This document shows, one piece after another, positions 8,063-15,909 of a DNA stretch of 46,962 nucleotides. This DNA comes from Sphingomonas azotifigens NBRC 15497 (GTDB lineage Bacteria > Pseudomonadota > Alphaproteobacteria > Sphingomonadales > Sphingomonadaceae): positions 1 to 46,962 of the forward strand of contig NZ_BCTR01000059.1 of NCBI RefSeq assembly GCF_002091475.1, written 5' to 3'. How positions within the stretch are numbered: position 1 is the stretch's first letter; each line of letters begins with the position of its first letter. The notes below the pieces were generated by a model that was given only the letters and a program-made list of their open reading frames with translations, was not told the origin of the DNA and made no database searches. The translations under genes were made by a program, and so were the position numbers.

Positions 8063-9169
8063 TCAGTTGCCCGTGTTGCCGGCGCCGGCGGGGTTCGCGG
8101 TCGCAGGCTTGTTGGACGGTGCCGGGGTGGCGGTGGCGTCGACAGTGGGGGCGGCTTCCACCGCGCCGTTGGCGGTGGCGTCGGTCGCATCGTTGCCGAT
8201 GGCGGTGGTGCTTGCCGGCTCGGCCTTGGCGCCCGGCATGGTGCCGCCCTTCGAGGCGACCCATTGCGCGAACTTGGCGGGGCTCACCGCTTCGACCGCG
8301 ATCGGCATATAGGCGTGGCGCGCGCCGCACAGTTCGGAGCACTGGCCGAAATACACGCCTTCCTTCTGGATGACGAAGCTCGTCTCGTTGAGGCGGCCGG
8401 GAATCGCGTCGAGCTTGATCCAGAAGGCGGGCATCGCCCAGCTGTGGATCACGTCGGTCGCGGTGGTGACGAGGCGGATCGGCACACCCACCGGCAGCAC
8501 CACGCGCTGGTCGGTGGCGAGCAGGCGGGGGCCGTCGGCATCGGTGCGATAGCGCTGGCCCTTGCCGACCTGCCCCTCTTCCTTGAGCATGTTGGCGGTC
8601 AGCTGAATGTTGCCGTTGTCCGGATATTCGTACGACCAGAACCACTGGTTGCCGATCGCCTTCAGCGTCACCGCGCCCTTGGGGGCCGGCTTGAACTGCG
8701 CGGCAAGCAGCTTGATCGAGGGGATCGCGATCGCGACCAGGATCAGCACGGGCGCCAGCGTCCAGAGGATCTCGATCGCAGTATTGTGGCTGGTGCGCGA
8801 CGGCGTCGGGTTCGCGGCGCGACGATAGCGGATGATTACCCACAGCAGCAGCAGCAGCACAAACGCCGAGATGATCGTGATCAGTGGCACCAGGATATAG
8901 TTGTGGAAGTCGTGCGCTTCCTTGCCGGTGGGCGTTACCTGCTGCTGCAGGTAGAACGCCTTGTCGACAGGCTCGCCGACGCCCGGCGTGGCCTGATGCA
9001 GCGGTTTGCCGGTAGCATCGAGAGTCGGGTCCGCGGCCTTCGCGGCGGGGGCCGCCGGTGCGGCGGCGGCAGGCGCAGGTGCAGCCGCCGCGGCGGGTTG
9101 CGCCGTTCCGGGAGAAGCGAAGGCCAGCCCAGCGGCCAGCAGGATCGACGGTACCAAGAAACTGCGCAT
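8063..9169 (-). CDS. coxB: Cytochrome c oxidase subunit II (CoxB/CtaC)
   Basis: Subunit II takes electrons from cytochrome c through its binuclear Cu-A site. The 368-residue protein has a signal peptide (1-23), an Ala/Pro-rich linker (25-47), two transmembrane helices (about 92-113 and 132-152) and a cupredoxin domain with all Cu-A ligands: His242, Cys277, Glu279, Cys281, His285, Met288. The fold ends near residue 308, after which about 58 residues rich in Ala, Thr, Asn and Pro form a low-complexity tail, longer than usual. No cytochrome c fusion is present. It is the first gene of the operon, with GGAGAGGGG as ribosome site. Confidence 0.97.
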   Translation of the reverse strand: MRSFLVPSILLAAGLAFASPGTAQPAAAAAPAPAAAAPAAPAAKAADPTLDATGKPLHQATPGVGEPVDKAFYLQQQVTPTGKEAHDFHNYILVPLITIISAFVLLLLLWVIIRYRRAANPTPSRTSHNTAIEILWTLAPVLILVAIAIPSIKLLAAQFKPAPKGAVTLKAIGNQWFWSYEYPDNGNIQLTANMLKEEGQVGKGQRYRTDADGPRLLATDQRVVLPVGVPIRLVTTATDVIHSWAMPAFWIKLDAIPGRLNETSFVIQKEGVYFGQCSELCGARHAYMPIAVEAVSPAKFAQWVASKGGTMPGAKAEPASTTAIGNDATDATANGAVEAAPTVDATATPAPSNKPATANPAGAGNTGN

Positions 9170-9233
9170 ATGGTGTTGTCACCCCTCTCCAGGAACGCAC
9201 AACCAGGGCATCCTAGCGGCCCTTTGAACCAAA

Positions 9234-9261
9234 GGTATAGCTGGGAAAAGGCTATGCTCAA
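9234..9261 (-). promoter_or_regulatory. Candidate sigma-70-type promoter of coxB-ctaD
   Basis: On the minus strand TTGAGC (9261-9256) and TATACC (9239-9234) are separated by 16 bases, about 65 bases before the coxB start. Both hexamers are close to the vegetative consensus. It is the best match in the gap between coxB and pyrE, but this is a visual call. Confidence 0.4.
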
Positions 9262-9339
9262 CCTTTTTCGCGTGCGGTTGCGGAGGCTGCCCCCGCCACT
9301 TAAAGGATCGTTCCACCGTTGACTTCAGGAGCCCAGACA

Positions 9340-9924
9340 TTGACCGGAGACGCCATCCTCGACGAATTTCGCGACGCAGGCGCGTTGCTTGAGGGGCATT
9401 TTATCCTGTCTTCGGGTTTGCGCTCTCCCGTATTTCTCCAGAAGATGCGGATCTTTGAGGATCCGGTCCGCACCGAGCGGGTGTGCGGTGCGCTCGGCAA
9501 GCTGATTCGCGAGACGTTCGGGCAGGTCGACATCGTCGTCTCGCCCGCGATCGGCGGGATCATCCCCGGCTATGAGACGGCGCGCGCGCTCGGCTGCAAG
9601 GCGGTGTTCGTCGAGCGCGAGGACGGCGAGTTCCAGCTGCGCCGGAGCTTCGAGATCCCCGAAGGCGCGCGCGTGGTGATGGTCGAGGACATCGTCACCA
9701 CCGGGCTTTCCTCGCGCGAGTGCATCGCGGCGATCCGCAAGCATCCCGGCACGCTGGTGGGTGCGGCGTGCATCGTCGACCGCTCGAACGGCAAGGCCGA
9801 TGTCGGCGTGCCGCTGATCTCGCTGACCAAGCTCGACGTGCCGGCGTATCCGGCCGACCAGTTGCCCCCCGAGCTGGCGGCGATCCCGGCGATCAAGCCG
9901 GGGAGCCGGGCGATCACCGCATGA
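9340..9924 (+). CDS. pyrE: Orotate phosphoribosyltransferase
   Basis: PyrE joins orotate to PRPP, giving orotidine 5'-phosphate in pyrimidine synthesis. The PRPP-binding motif VVMVEDIVTTGLSS and the FILSSGLRSPVFLQKMRIF region identify it. The open frame begins with a TTG at 9319 and has a second TTG at 9340; both have purine-rich sites ahead (AAAGGA and CAGGA). I choose 9340 (194 residues) because AGGA lies nine bases upstream and the N-terminus then matches the family length. No ATG is available, so initiation is by a weak codon. Its stop overlaps the pdxJ start by four bases. Confidence 0.93.
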   Translation: MTGDAILDEFRDAGALLEGHFILSSGLRSPVFLQKMRIFEDPVRTERVCGALGKLIRETFGQVDIVVSPAIGGIIPGYETARALGCKAVFVEREDGEFQLRRSFEIPEGARVVMVEDIVTTGLSSRECIAAIRKHPGTLVGAACIVDRSNGKADVGVPLISLTKLDVPAYPADQLPPELAAIPAIKPGSRAITA

Positions 9925-10649
9925 CCGGCAGGCTGCGCCTCGGGGTCAATATCGACCATGTCGCGACCGTGCGAAACGCGCGCGGCAGCGGCTATCCGGA
10001 CCCTGTGCGCGCAGCGTTGCTTGCGGCGGAAGCGGGGGCGGACGGCATCACCGCGCATCTGCGCGAGGATCGCCGGCACATCACCGATTCCGATATCGCG
10101 CGGCTGGTCGCCGAGCTGACGGTGCCGCTCAACCTCGAAATGGCGGCGACCGAGGAAATGCTCGCGATCGCGCTCAAGCACCGCCCGCACGCGGTCTGCA
10201 TCGTGCCCGAGAAGCGCGAGGAACGCACCACCGAGGGCGGGCTCGACGCGGCGGGCATGTTTGACCTGCTGGCGCCGATGGTCGCCAAGCTGCGCGACAA
10301 TGGCAGCCGCGTCTCGCTGTTCATCGAGCCCGAGGCGCGCCAGATCGATGCGGCGATCCGGCTCGGCGCGCCGGTGGTCGAGCTGCACACCGGCCGCTAT
10401 GCCGAACTGACGGGCGCGGATCTCGCGGCGGAGCTGAAGCGCCTGTCCGACGCGGCGGCGCTCGCTGCGCGCAACGGCATCGAGCCGCATGCCGGCCATG
10501 GCCTGACCTTCGACAACGTCGTGCCGATCGCCGCGATCCCGCAGGTGATGGAACTCAACATCGGCCATTTCCTGATCGGCGAGGCGATCTTCGACGGCCT
10601 CGCGCCGGTGGTGCAGCGGATGCGCGCGCTGATGGACTCGGCGCGGTGA
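9921..10649 (+). CDS. pdxJ: Pyridoxine 5'-phosphate synthase
   Basis: PdxJ condenses 1-deoxyxylulose 5-phosphate with 3-amino-2-oxopropyl phosphate, giving pyridoxine 5'-phosphate, the last ring-forming step of the DXP-dependent vitamin B6 route. The 242-residue TIM barrel shows RLGVNIDHVATVRNARG at the start, GADGITAHLREDRRHI, and VPEKREERTTEGGLD, all family signatures. The ATG at 9921 overlaps the pyrE stop (ATGA). PLP-dependent enzymes elsewhere in the window use the cofactor, but the linkage with pyrE and acpS is an old housekeeping cluster. Confidence 0.97.
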   Translation: MTGRLRLGVNIDHVATVRNARGSGYPDPVRAALLAAEAGADGITAHLREDRRHITDSDIARLVAELTVPLNLEMAATEEMLAIALKHRPHAVCIVPEKREERTTEGGLDAAGMFDLLAPMVAKLRDNGSRVSLFIEPEARQIDAAIRLGAPVVELHTGRYAELTGADLAAELKRLSDAAALAARNGIEPHAGHGLTFDNVVPIAAIPQVMELNIGHFLIGEAIFDGLAPVVQRMRALMDSAR

Positions 10650-10663
10650 GGCTTGCCCGGCTT

Positions 10664-10802
10664 CTCCCTCTCCCGCTTGCGGGAGAGGGCCGGGGTGAGG
10701 GTGAGTCGGGCGCCTTCGGGTCAGCGATTTCGTGGCTCCCACACACCCTCACCCTTCCGCCGCCTGCGGCGGCTCCCTCCCTCTCCCGCAGGCGGGAGAG
10801 GG
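10664..10802. repeat. Compound palindromic repeat overlapping the acpS ribosome site
   Basis: This block has two outer hairpins, each an 11-bp stem of CCCTCTCCCGC/GCGGGAGAGGG (10666-10689 and 10779-10802), inverted GGGTGAGGGTG/CACCCTCACCC arms between them, and an inner CCGCCGCCTGCGGCGG palindrome. It fills the pdxJ-acpS gap. The distal GGGAGAGGGA arm ends five bases before the acpS ATG and is the only Shine-Dalgarno-like sequence there. Confidence 0.75.
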
Positions 10803-10806
10803 ACGC

Positions 10807-11220
10807 ATGATCCTCGGCTTGGGTTCGGACCTGTGCAATATCGAGCGGATCCAGAACTCGCTCGACCGCTATGGCCAGCGCTTCGAGCAGCGCGTGTTCA
10901 CCGAGCTGGAACTCGCCAAGGCCGCCAAGCGCCCGCACAATTACGCCGCCACCCTCGCCAAGCGCTTTGCGGCCAAGGAGGCATTTTCTAAGGCGGTCGG
11001 AACCGGGTTCAGCCGGGGCGTGTTCATGAAGGATATCGGCGTGGTTAATGCACCGTCCGGCGCACCCACGCTCGCGCTGACCGGCGGGGCCAAGGCGAGA
11101 CTTGACGCCATGACGCCAGCGGGACACGTGGCCAAGGTGCACCTGACGCTCACGGACGACATGCCCTGGGCGTTCGCGATGGTGATGATCGAGGCCGTGC
11201 CGGCGGAAAAGGATATGTGA
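10807..11220 (+). CDS. acpS: Holo-[acyl-carrier-protein] synthase
   Basis: AcpS moves the 4'-phosphopantetheine arm of CoA to a serine of acyl carrier protein, which activates fatty acid synthesis. The 137-residue protein has the two family signatures: the metal-binding GLGSDLCNIERIQ near the N-terminus and LAKRFAAKEAFSKAVGTGF around residues 57-75. The ATG at 10807 is preferred to a longer frame that would translate the palindromic repeat. Its stop codon overlaps the lepB start by one base (TGATG). Its ribosome site lies within a hairpin arm, which could restrict translation. Confidence 0.96.
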   Translation: MILGLGSDLCNIERIQNSLDRYGQRFEQRVFTELELAKAAKRPHNYAATLAKRFAAKEAFSKAVGTGFSRGVFMKDIGVVNAPSGAPTLALTGGAKARLDAMTPAGHVAKVHLTLTDDMPWAFAMVMIEAVPAEKDM

Positions 11221-12110
11221 TGGGGGCGGACGAACTGGCGTTGAGCAGCAAGCGGAGCGAGCGACGCCAGAGCGCCACAAGGCAGGGCACCGATTGGTGG
11301 GCCGAACTGCGCGGCATCGTCTGGCTGGTCCTCGGCGTGCTCGCCTTTCACAGCCTGATCGCCAAGCCCTTCTACATCCCCTCGGAATCGATGCTGCCGA
11401 CGCTGCGGGTGGGCGACCAGCTGATCGTCAGCAAATATCCCTACGGCTATTCCTTCGTCACGCCGACCTTCCACCTGCTGCCCCCGATCCCCGGCCGTAT
11501 CCTGGGCCGGCTGCCCGAGCGCGGCGACATCGTCATCGTCACCCCGCCGCAGCACAGCACCGACTATATCAAGCGCGTGATCGGCCTGCCCGGTGATACC
11601 ATCGCGGTGCGCGACGGGGTGGTCTGGCTCAACGGCAAGGCCGTGCCGCGCGAGCCCCTCGGCGAACGCCTGGTGCCGATCGACGGCAACACCCGCTGCG
11701 ATCCCGATCCCGAGCGCGGCGGATCGATCTTCTACGACGGTCGCCGCGTCGTCCACCAGGGCAAGGCCTATTGCAGCCTGACGCTGTTCCGCGAGACGCT
11801 GCCGAACGGCGCCAGCTACGACATCGCCGACCTGGGCGATTCTGCCGGCGACAATTTTCCGCCCACCGTGGTGCCCAAGGACCATGTGTTCCTGATGGGC
11901 GACAATCGCGACAACAGCGCCGACAGCCGTTTTACTTTAGAACAGAACGGGTTGGGTGGGCCGGTGCCGTGGGAGAATATCGGCGGGCGCGCCGAATTCA
12001 TCACTTTTTCGCGCGACGGTTCGTCGACCTGGAACCCGTTGACCTGGTTCACGGGTTTCCGCGGGGATCGGTTCGGCATTTCGCTGCACCCCACCCACGA
12101 GGAACAATGA
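11220..12110 (+). CDS. lepB: Signal peptidase I
   Basis: LepB removes signal peptides from exported proteins at the outer face of the inner membrane. The 296-residue protein has one N-terminal membrane helix (about 32-48), the nucleophile Ser57 in IPSESMLPTL, the general base Lys118 in DYIKRVIGLPGD, and box E GDNRDNSADSRF. A segment with two Cys (CDPDPE and AYCSL) lies in the periplasmic domain between the catalytic boxes. The ATG shares one base with the acpS stop; a GTG at 11217 is also possible. Its stop overlaps the next start by four bases. Confidence 0.96.
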   Translation: MGADELALSSKRSERRQSATRQGTDWWAELRGIVWLVLGVLAFHSLIAKPFYIPSESMLPTLRVGDQLIVSKYPYGYSFVTPTFHLLPPIPGRILGRLPERGDIVIVTPPQHSTDYIKRVIGLPGDTIAVRDGVVWLNGKAVPREPLGERLVPIDGNTRCDPDPERGGSIFYDGRRVVHQGKAYCSLTLFRETLPNGASYDIADLGDSAGDNFPPTVVPKDHVFLMGDNRDNSADSRFTLEQNGLGGPVPWENIGGRAEFITFSRDGSSTWNPLTWFTGFRGDRFGISLHPTHEEQ

Positions 12111-13204
12111 GCAACGATCCGCTGGAATCCGCGCACGTCCGCGTCGTGCGCGAGCCGGGCCCGAACGAGTTTCGCGATCCCGCCACCCGCGCCGAGTTCA
12201 AGAAGGCCGCCGTCTGGCTGGGCATGGCGGTGGGCATCGCGCTGATCGTGCTGCTGATCCAGCCGCTGCTGATCATCTTCGCAGGCCTCGTCTTCGCCTC
12301 GATGCTCGATGGCGGCGCGCGACTGCTCGGCAAGGTGCTGCCGATCCCGCGCGGCTTGCGCATCGGCCTGGTGCTGATCCTCGTCTTCGGCTTTTTCGGC
12401 CTCGTTTTCTACCGCACCGGCGTGCAGATCTCGGATCAGGCCGAGCAGCTGCGCACCACGCTGGAGGCGCAGGCCAACCGCGTCGCGCGCTGGGCCTCCG
12501 ACATGGGGCTGATGCCCGGCCGCTCGGACATCAACGGCATGCTGCGCGAGGCGCTGGGCTCGGTGGGCAAGCTGACCAGCGCCGTGGGCACCGCGATCGG
12601 CGCGGTGACCAGCATGATCATGATCCTGATCCTCGGCCTGTTCATCGCGCTCGAGCCGCGCATCTACGAGCGCGGGCTGCAATGGATGGTACCGCTCGAC
12701 CAGCGCCACGCCTTCGCCCACATGCTGGGCGGCATGGCGACGACGATGCGGCGGCTGCTCGCCGGGCGGCTGCTCGGCATGGCGTTCGAGGGCGTGCTGA
12801 CCTGGATCCTGCTCAGCGTCGCCGGGGTCCCGATGGCGCTGCTGCTCGGCATCATCACCGGCGTGCTCGCCTTCATCCCCAATGTCGGCGCGATCATCTC
12901 GGGCGTGCTGATGGCGGCGGTGGGCTTCAGCGCGGGGCAGGAGACCGGCGTCTGGGCGATCATCATCTACTTCGCCGTGCAGAATTTCGACGGCTATGTC
13001 GTGATCCCGATGGTCGCCAAGCGCACCGTCGACCTGCCGCCGGCGCTGACGCTCTCCTCGCAGATCCTCGCCGGCACGCTGTTCGGGGTGCTCGGACTGG
13101 CGCTGGCCGATCCCATGGTGGCGATGATCAAGGTCGCGCTGGAAAGCAATGCGCGGCTCAACGGCAAGAAGCCCAAGGACGACGAGGACGCGGACGAGGG
13201 CTGA
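12107..13204 (+). CDS. AI-2E family transporter (PerM/YhhT-type membrane protein)
   Basis: The 365-residue protein has the layout of the AI-2E exporter superfamily: a cytoplasmic N-terminus, about eight helices starting at residue 35, a soluble stretch after the third helix (QISDQAEQLRTTLEAQANR), and the conserved ITGVLAFIPNVGAIISG and DGYVVIPMVAKRTVDLPPAL regions. Substrates of most members are unknown; the name comes from E. coli TqsA, so quorum-sensing transport should not be assumed. The tail is acidic and lysine-rich. It starts within the lepB stop (ATGA overlap). In many alphaproteobacteria rnc and era follow lepB; here this gene does. Confidence 0.9.
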   Translation: MSNDPLESAHVRVVREPGPNEFRDPATRAEFKKAAVWLGMAVGIALIVLLIQPLLIIFAGLVFASMLDGGARLLGKVLPIPRGLRIGLVLILVFGFFGLVFYRTGVQISDQAEQLRTTLEAQANRVARWASDMGLMPGRSDINGMLREALGSVGKLTSAVGTAIGAVTSMIMILILGLFIALEPRIYERGLQWMVPLDQRHAFAHMLGGMATTMRRLLAGRLLGMAFEGVLTWILLSVAGVPMALLLGIITGVLAFIPNVGAIISGVLMAAVGFSAGQETGVWAIIIYFAVQNFDGYVVIPMVAKRTVDLPPALTLSSQILAGTLFGVLGLALADPMVAMIKVALESNARLNGKKPKDDEDADEG

Positions 13205-13208
13205 GCGG

Positions 13209-13850
13209 ATGCTGGTGCTGCACGACTATTTCCGCTCCTCGGCCGGGTACCGGGTACGGATCGCGCTCAACCTCAAGGGCGTGGACTATGTGCGGCACGA
13301 GGTGCCACTGCTCGAGAACGCCCAGCGCAGCCCCGACCATCTCGCGCGCAACCCGCAGGGGCTGGTGCCGGCGCTGGAGGCGGACGGCCGCGTGTTCACC
13401 CAGAGCCTGGCGATCCTCGATTGGCTCGACGCGCGCTACCCCGAACCGCGGCTGGTCCCCACCGATCCCGATGCGCGCGCCGACGCGCTCGCCCGGGCGA
13501 TGGTGATCGGGATGGACGTGCATCCGATCAACAATCTGCGGGTGATGCGCCATCTGGAGCATGGGATCGGCGCCGATGCCGCGGCACGATCGGCCTGGAC
13601 CGCGCATTGGATGACCGAAGGATTCTCGGCACTGGAGACGATGGCGCGCAACTCGGGTGGCGGTGGCCCGTTCCTCGGCGGTGCCGCACCCGATATCTCC
13701 GACTGCTTCCTGGTCCCGCAACTGTTCAACGCCCGGCGCTTCGCCGTGCCGCTGGACGCCTATCCGCTCCTGCTGCGCGCAGAAGCGGCTGCGCTCGACC
13801 ATCCGGCCTTTGTCGCCGCCCATCCGGATGCCGTCGCGCCGCATGCTTGA
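13209..13850 (+). CDS. maiA: Maleylacetoacetate isomerase (zeta-class GST)
   Basis: MaiA isomerises maleylacetoacetate to fumarylacetoacetate with glutathione, in tyrosine and homogentisate breakdown. The 213-residue protein carries the zeta-class N-terminal signature SSAGYRVRIALNLKG (catalytic Ser/Ser region), NPQGLVPALEADG for glutathione binding, and QSLAILDWLDARYPEPRLVP, followed by an all-helical C-terminal domain. No other gene of the tyrosine pathway is next to it, so a related role in aromatic ring breakdown is possible. The start lies four bases after the transporter stop, and its end overlaps the TonB receptor start by eight bases. Confidence 0.9.
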   Translation: MLVLHDYFRSSAGYRVRIALNLKGVDYVRHEVPLLENAQRSPDHLARNPQGLVPALEADGRVFTQSLAILDWLDARYPEPRLVPTDPDARADALARAMVIGMDVHPINNLRVMRHLEHGIGADAAARSAWTAHWMTEGFSALETMARNSGGGGPFLGGAAPDISDCFLVPQLFNARRFAVPLDAYPLLLRAEAAALDHPAFVAAHPDAVAPHA

Positions 13851-15909
13851 AAAACTGGGGTGCGCCGCAGCGGCGCTGTGCGTGGCGGCGCCGGCCTGCG
13901 CGCAGGATGGCGCGCCCGCCGAAATCATTGTCACCGGCCGCGGGCTCGACCTGCCGCCGGGCGACGCCGCCTATGACGTGGTGACGATCGACCGCGCGCG
14001 GCTGGCCGACACCGCCAGCAACCGAATCGAGGACGTGCTCGCCGATGTCGCCGGACTCGCGCAGTTCCGCCGCTCGACCTCCACCTCGGCGCACCCGACC
14101 AGCCAGGGGATCACGCTGCGCGGGCTGGGCGGCAACGCCTCGAGCCGCGCGCTGCTGCTGCTCGACGGCGTGCCGCAGACCGATCCGTTCGGCGGGTGGG
14201 TGCCGTTTCCGGCGTACATGCCAGGGCGGCTCGCCGGTGTGCGGGTGACGCGCGGCGGCGGCAGTGGCTTTGCCGGGCCGGGTGCGCTGGCCGGGACGGT
14301 CGAGCTGGAGAGCGGCAGCCCCGCCGAACTGGGTCGGCTGAACGTCGCCGGTTTCTATGGCAGCCGCGACAGCGTCGACGCGAGCGCCGTCGCCGCGGTG
14401 CCGGTCCGCAGCGGCTTCTTCACCGTCGCCGGGCAATATGGCCGCAGCGACGGCTTCGTGCCGATCGTGCACCCCGGCCGCGTCGATCGTGCCGCGCCTT
14501 ATGAGCAGGCGAGCGTCGCCGTGCGCGGCGTGGCGGATGTCGGGGGCGGCACCGAGCTCCAGACCAATCTCTCCGGCTTTACCGACCAGCGCGACCGCGG
14601 CACCGCCTTCACCGACGTGCTGAGCAAGGGCGCGGACGCGAGCGTGCGCCTCGTCCACCGCGGTAACGGGCAGAAGGGCGAATGGGGCTGGTCCGCGCTA
14701 GGCTATCTGCAAGTGCGCCAGTTCGACAGCGGCTTTGCCAGCATCTCCGCCGCGCGCGATACGGTGAGCCCGGTCGTGCAGCAGGCAGTCCCCGCGACCG
14801 GCGTCGGCGGCCGGATCGAGGTCGCCCCGCCGGTGGGCGGCGGCGTCACGCTGCGGCTCGGCGGCGACCTGCGCCGCGTCTCGGGCGAGACGCGGGAGCT
14901 CTATACCTTTGTCGGCACCAGCCCGACGCGGCGGCGCATTGCCGGGGGCGCCAGCCTCACGACGGGTGGTTTCGCCAATGCCAGCTACAACAGCGGCGGC
15001 TGGACGCTCGATGCCGGCGGGCGGCTCGATCATTGGACGATCTATGACGGCAGCCTGTTCGAGGCGCCGCTCGCCGCCGGTCCGGTGCTGACCGACACGC
15101 GGTACAGCAATCGCCATGGCTGGGAGCCGACCGGACGCCTGGGTGCCGCCTATGCGCTCGGCCCGGTGACGCTCCGCGCCGCCGGCTATCGCGGCTGGCG
15201 GCTGCCGACGCTCAACGAGCTCTACCGCCCGTTCCGCGCGGGTGCCGATGCGACGGCGGCCAACCCGGGCCTCGATCCCGAGCGGCTGTGGGGCGGCGAA
15301 GTCGGCGTCGACCTGCGCCCGCTGCCCGATCTGGTGTTCCGCGCTACCGGCTATTGGAACTGGCTCGACGGCGCGATCGCCAATGTCACGCTGGCGCGGG
15401 GGCCGGGCACCTTCCCCGGGGTCGGCTTCGTCTCGGCGGCGGGCGCCTATCGCCAGCGGCAGAATCTCGACGCGGTCGAGGCCAAGGGGATCGAGCTGGA
15501 CGGGCGGTGGACGCTCGGCGCCTGGAGCCTCGCGGGATCCTGGGCCTATGCCGATAGCCGTGTTCACGCCTCGGGCGCGGCAGCGACGCTCGACGGGCTG
15601 CGCCCTGCCCAGACCCCGCGCTTCCAGGGCTCGGCGACGCTCGCCTGGCGCGCCGCCCTGGCCAACGCTTCGGTGACCGCCCGCTATGCCGGCGCACGGT
15701 TCGAGGACGATCAGAATAGCGCCCGGCTCGATTCGGCATGGACCGTCGACGCCACGCTCGGCGTGCCGCTGACCAGGGCGCTGCGGATCGAGGGCCGGGC
15801 CGAGAATCTGTTCGATGAAGTGGTGCAGGCAGGGATCAGCGGCGGCAATGTCATCGAGCGCGCGACGCCGCGCACGCTGTGGATCGGCCTGCGCTACGCG
15901 ATGCGCTGA
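13843..15909 (+). CDS. TonB-dependent outer-membrane receptor
   Basis: A 688-residue outer-membrane receptor. A signal peptide (about 1-22, ending ACAQ) is followed by a TonB-box-like AEIIVTGR, a plug domain (about 45-150, with LRGLGGNASSRALLLLDGVP and DPFGGW) and a beta-barrel with family motifs such as RGWRLPTLNELYRPF. It ends LRYAMR, without the usual final aromatic residue. The ligand cannot be told; no riboswitch or Fur-like site is visible because the start lies inside maiA. I choose the ATG at 13843; one five codons upstream is also possible. The 3' end overlaps the opposite-strand glycosyltransferase by 16 bases. Confidence 0.93.
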   Translation: MLEKLGCAAAALCVAAPACAQDGAPAEIIVTGRGLDLPPGDAAYDVVTIDRARLADTASNRIEDVLADVAGLAQFRRSTSTSAHPTSQGITLRGLGGNASSRALLLLDGVPQTDPFGGWVPFPAYMPGRLAGVRVTRGGGSGFAGPGALAGTVELESGSPAELGRLNVAGFYGSRDSVDASAVAAVPVRSGFFTVAGQYGRSDGFVPIVHPGRVDRAAPYEQASVAVRGVADVGGGTELQTNLSGFTDQRDRGTAFTDVLSKGADASVRLVHRGNGQKGEWGWSALGYLQVRQFDSGFASISAARDTVSPVVQQAVPATGVGGRIEVAPPVGGGVTLRLGGDLRRVSGETRELYTFVGTSPTRRRIAGGASLTTGGFANASYNSGGWTLDAGGRLDHWTIYDGSLFEAPLAAGPVLTDTRYSNRHGWEPTGRLGAAYALGPVTLRAAGYRGWRLPTLNELYRPFRAGADATAANPGLDPERLWGGEVGVDLRPLPDLVFRATGYWNWLDGAIANVTLARGPGTFPGVGFVSAAGAYRQRQNLDAVEAKGIELDGRWTLGAWSLAGSWAYADSRVHASGAAATLDGLRPAQTPRFQGSATLAWRAALANASVTARYAGARFEDDQNSARLDSAWTVDATLGVPLTRALRIEGRAENLFDEVVQAGISGGNVIERATPRTLWIGLRYAMR

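Noticed and set aside
6431..9322. A 963-codon open frame on the plus strand opposite ctaD and coxB
   Set aside because: It is the complement of two certain oxidase genes in a GC-rich genome, has Arg/His/Gln-rich low-quality sequence, and shows no domain.
12107..13204. AI-2E permease as evidence for autoinducer-2 signalling
   Set aside because: The family name is broad, no luxS or lsr gene is in the window, and most members have other or unknown substrates.
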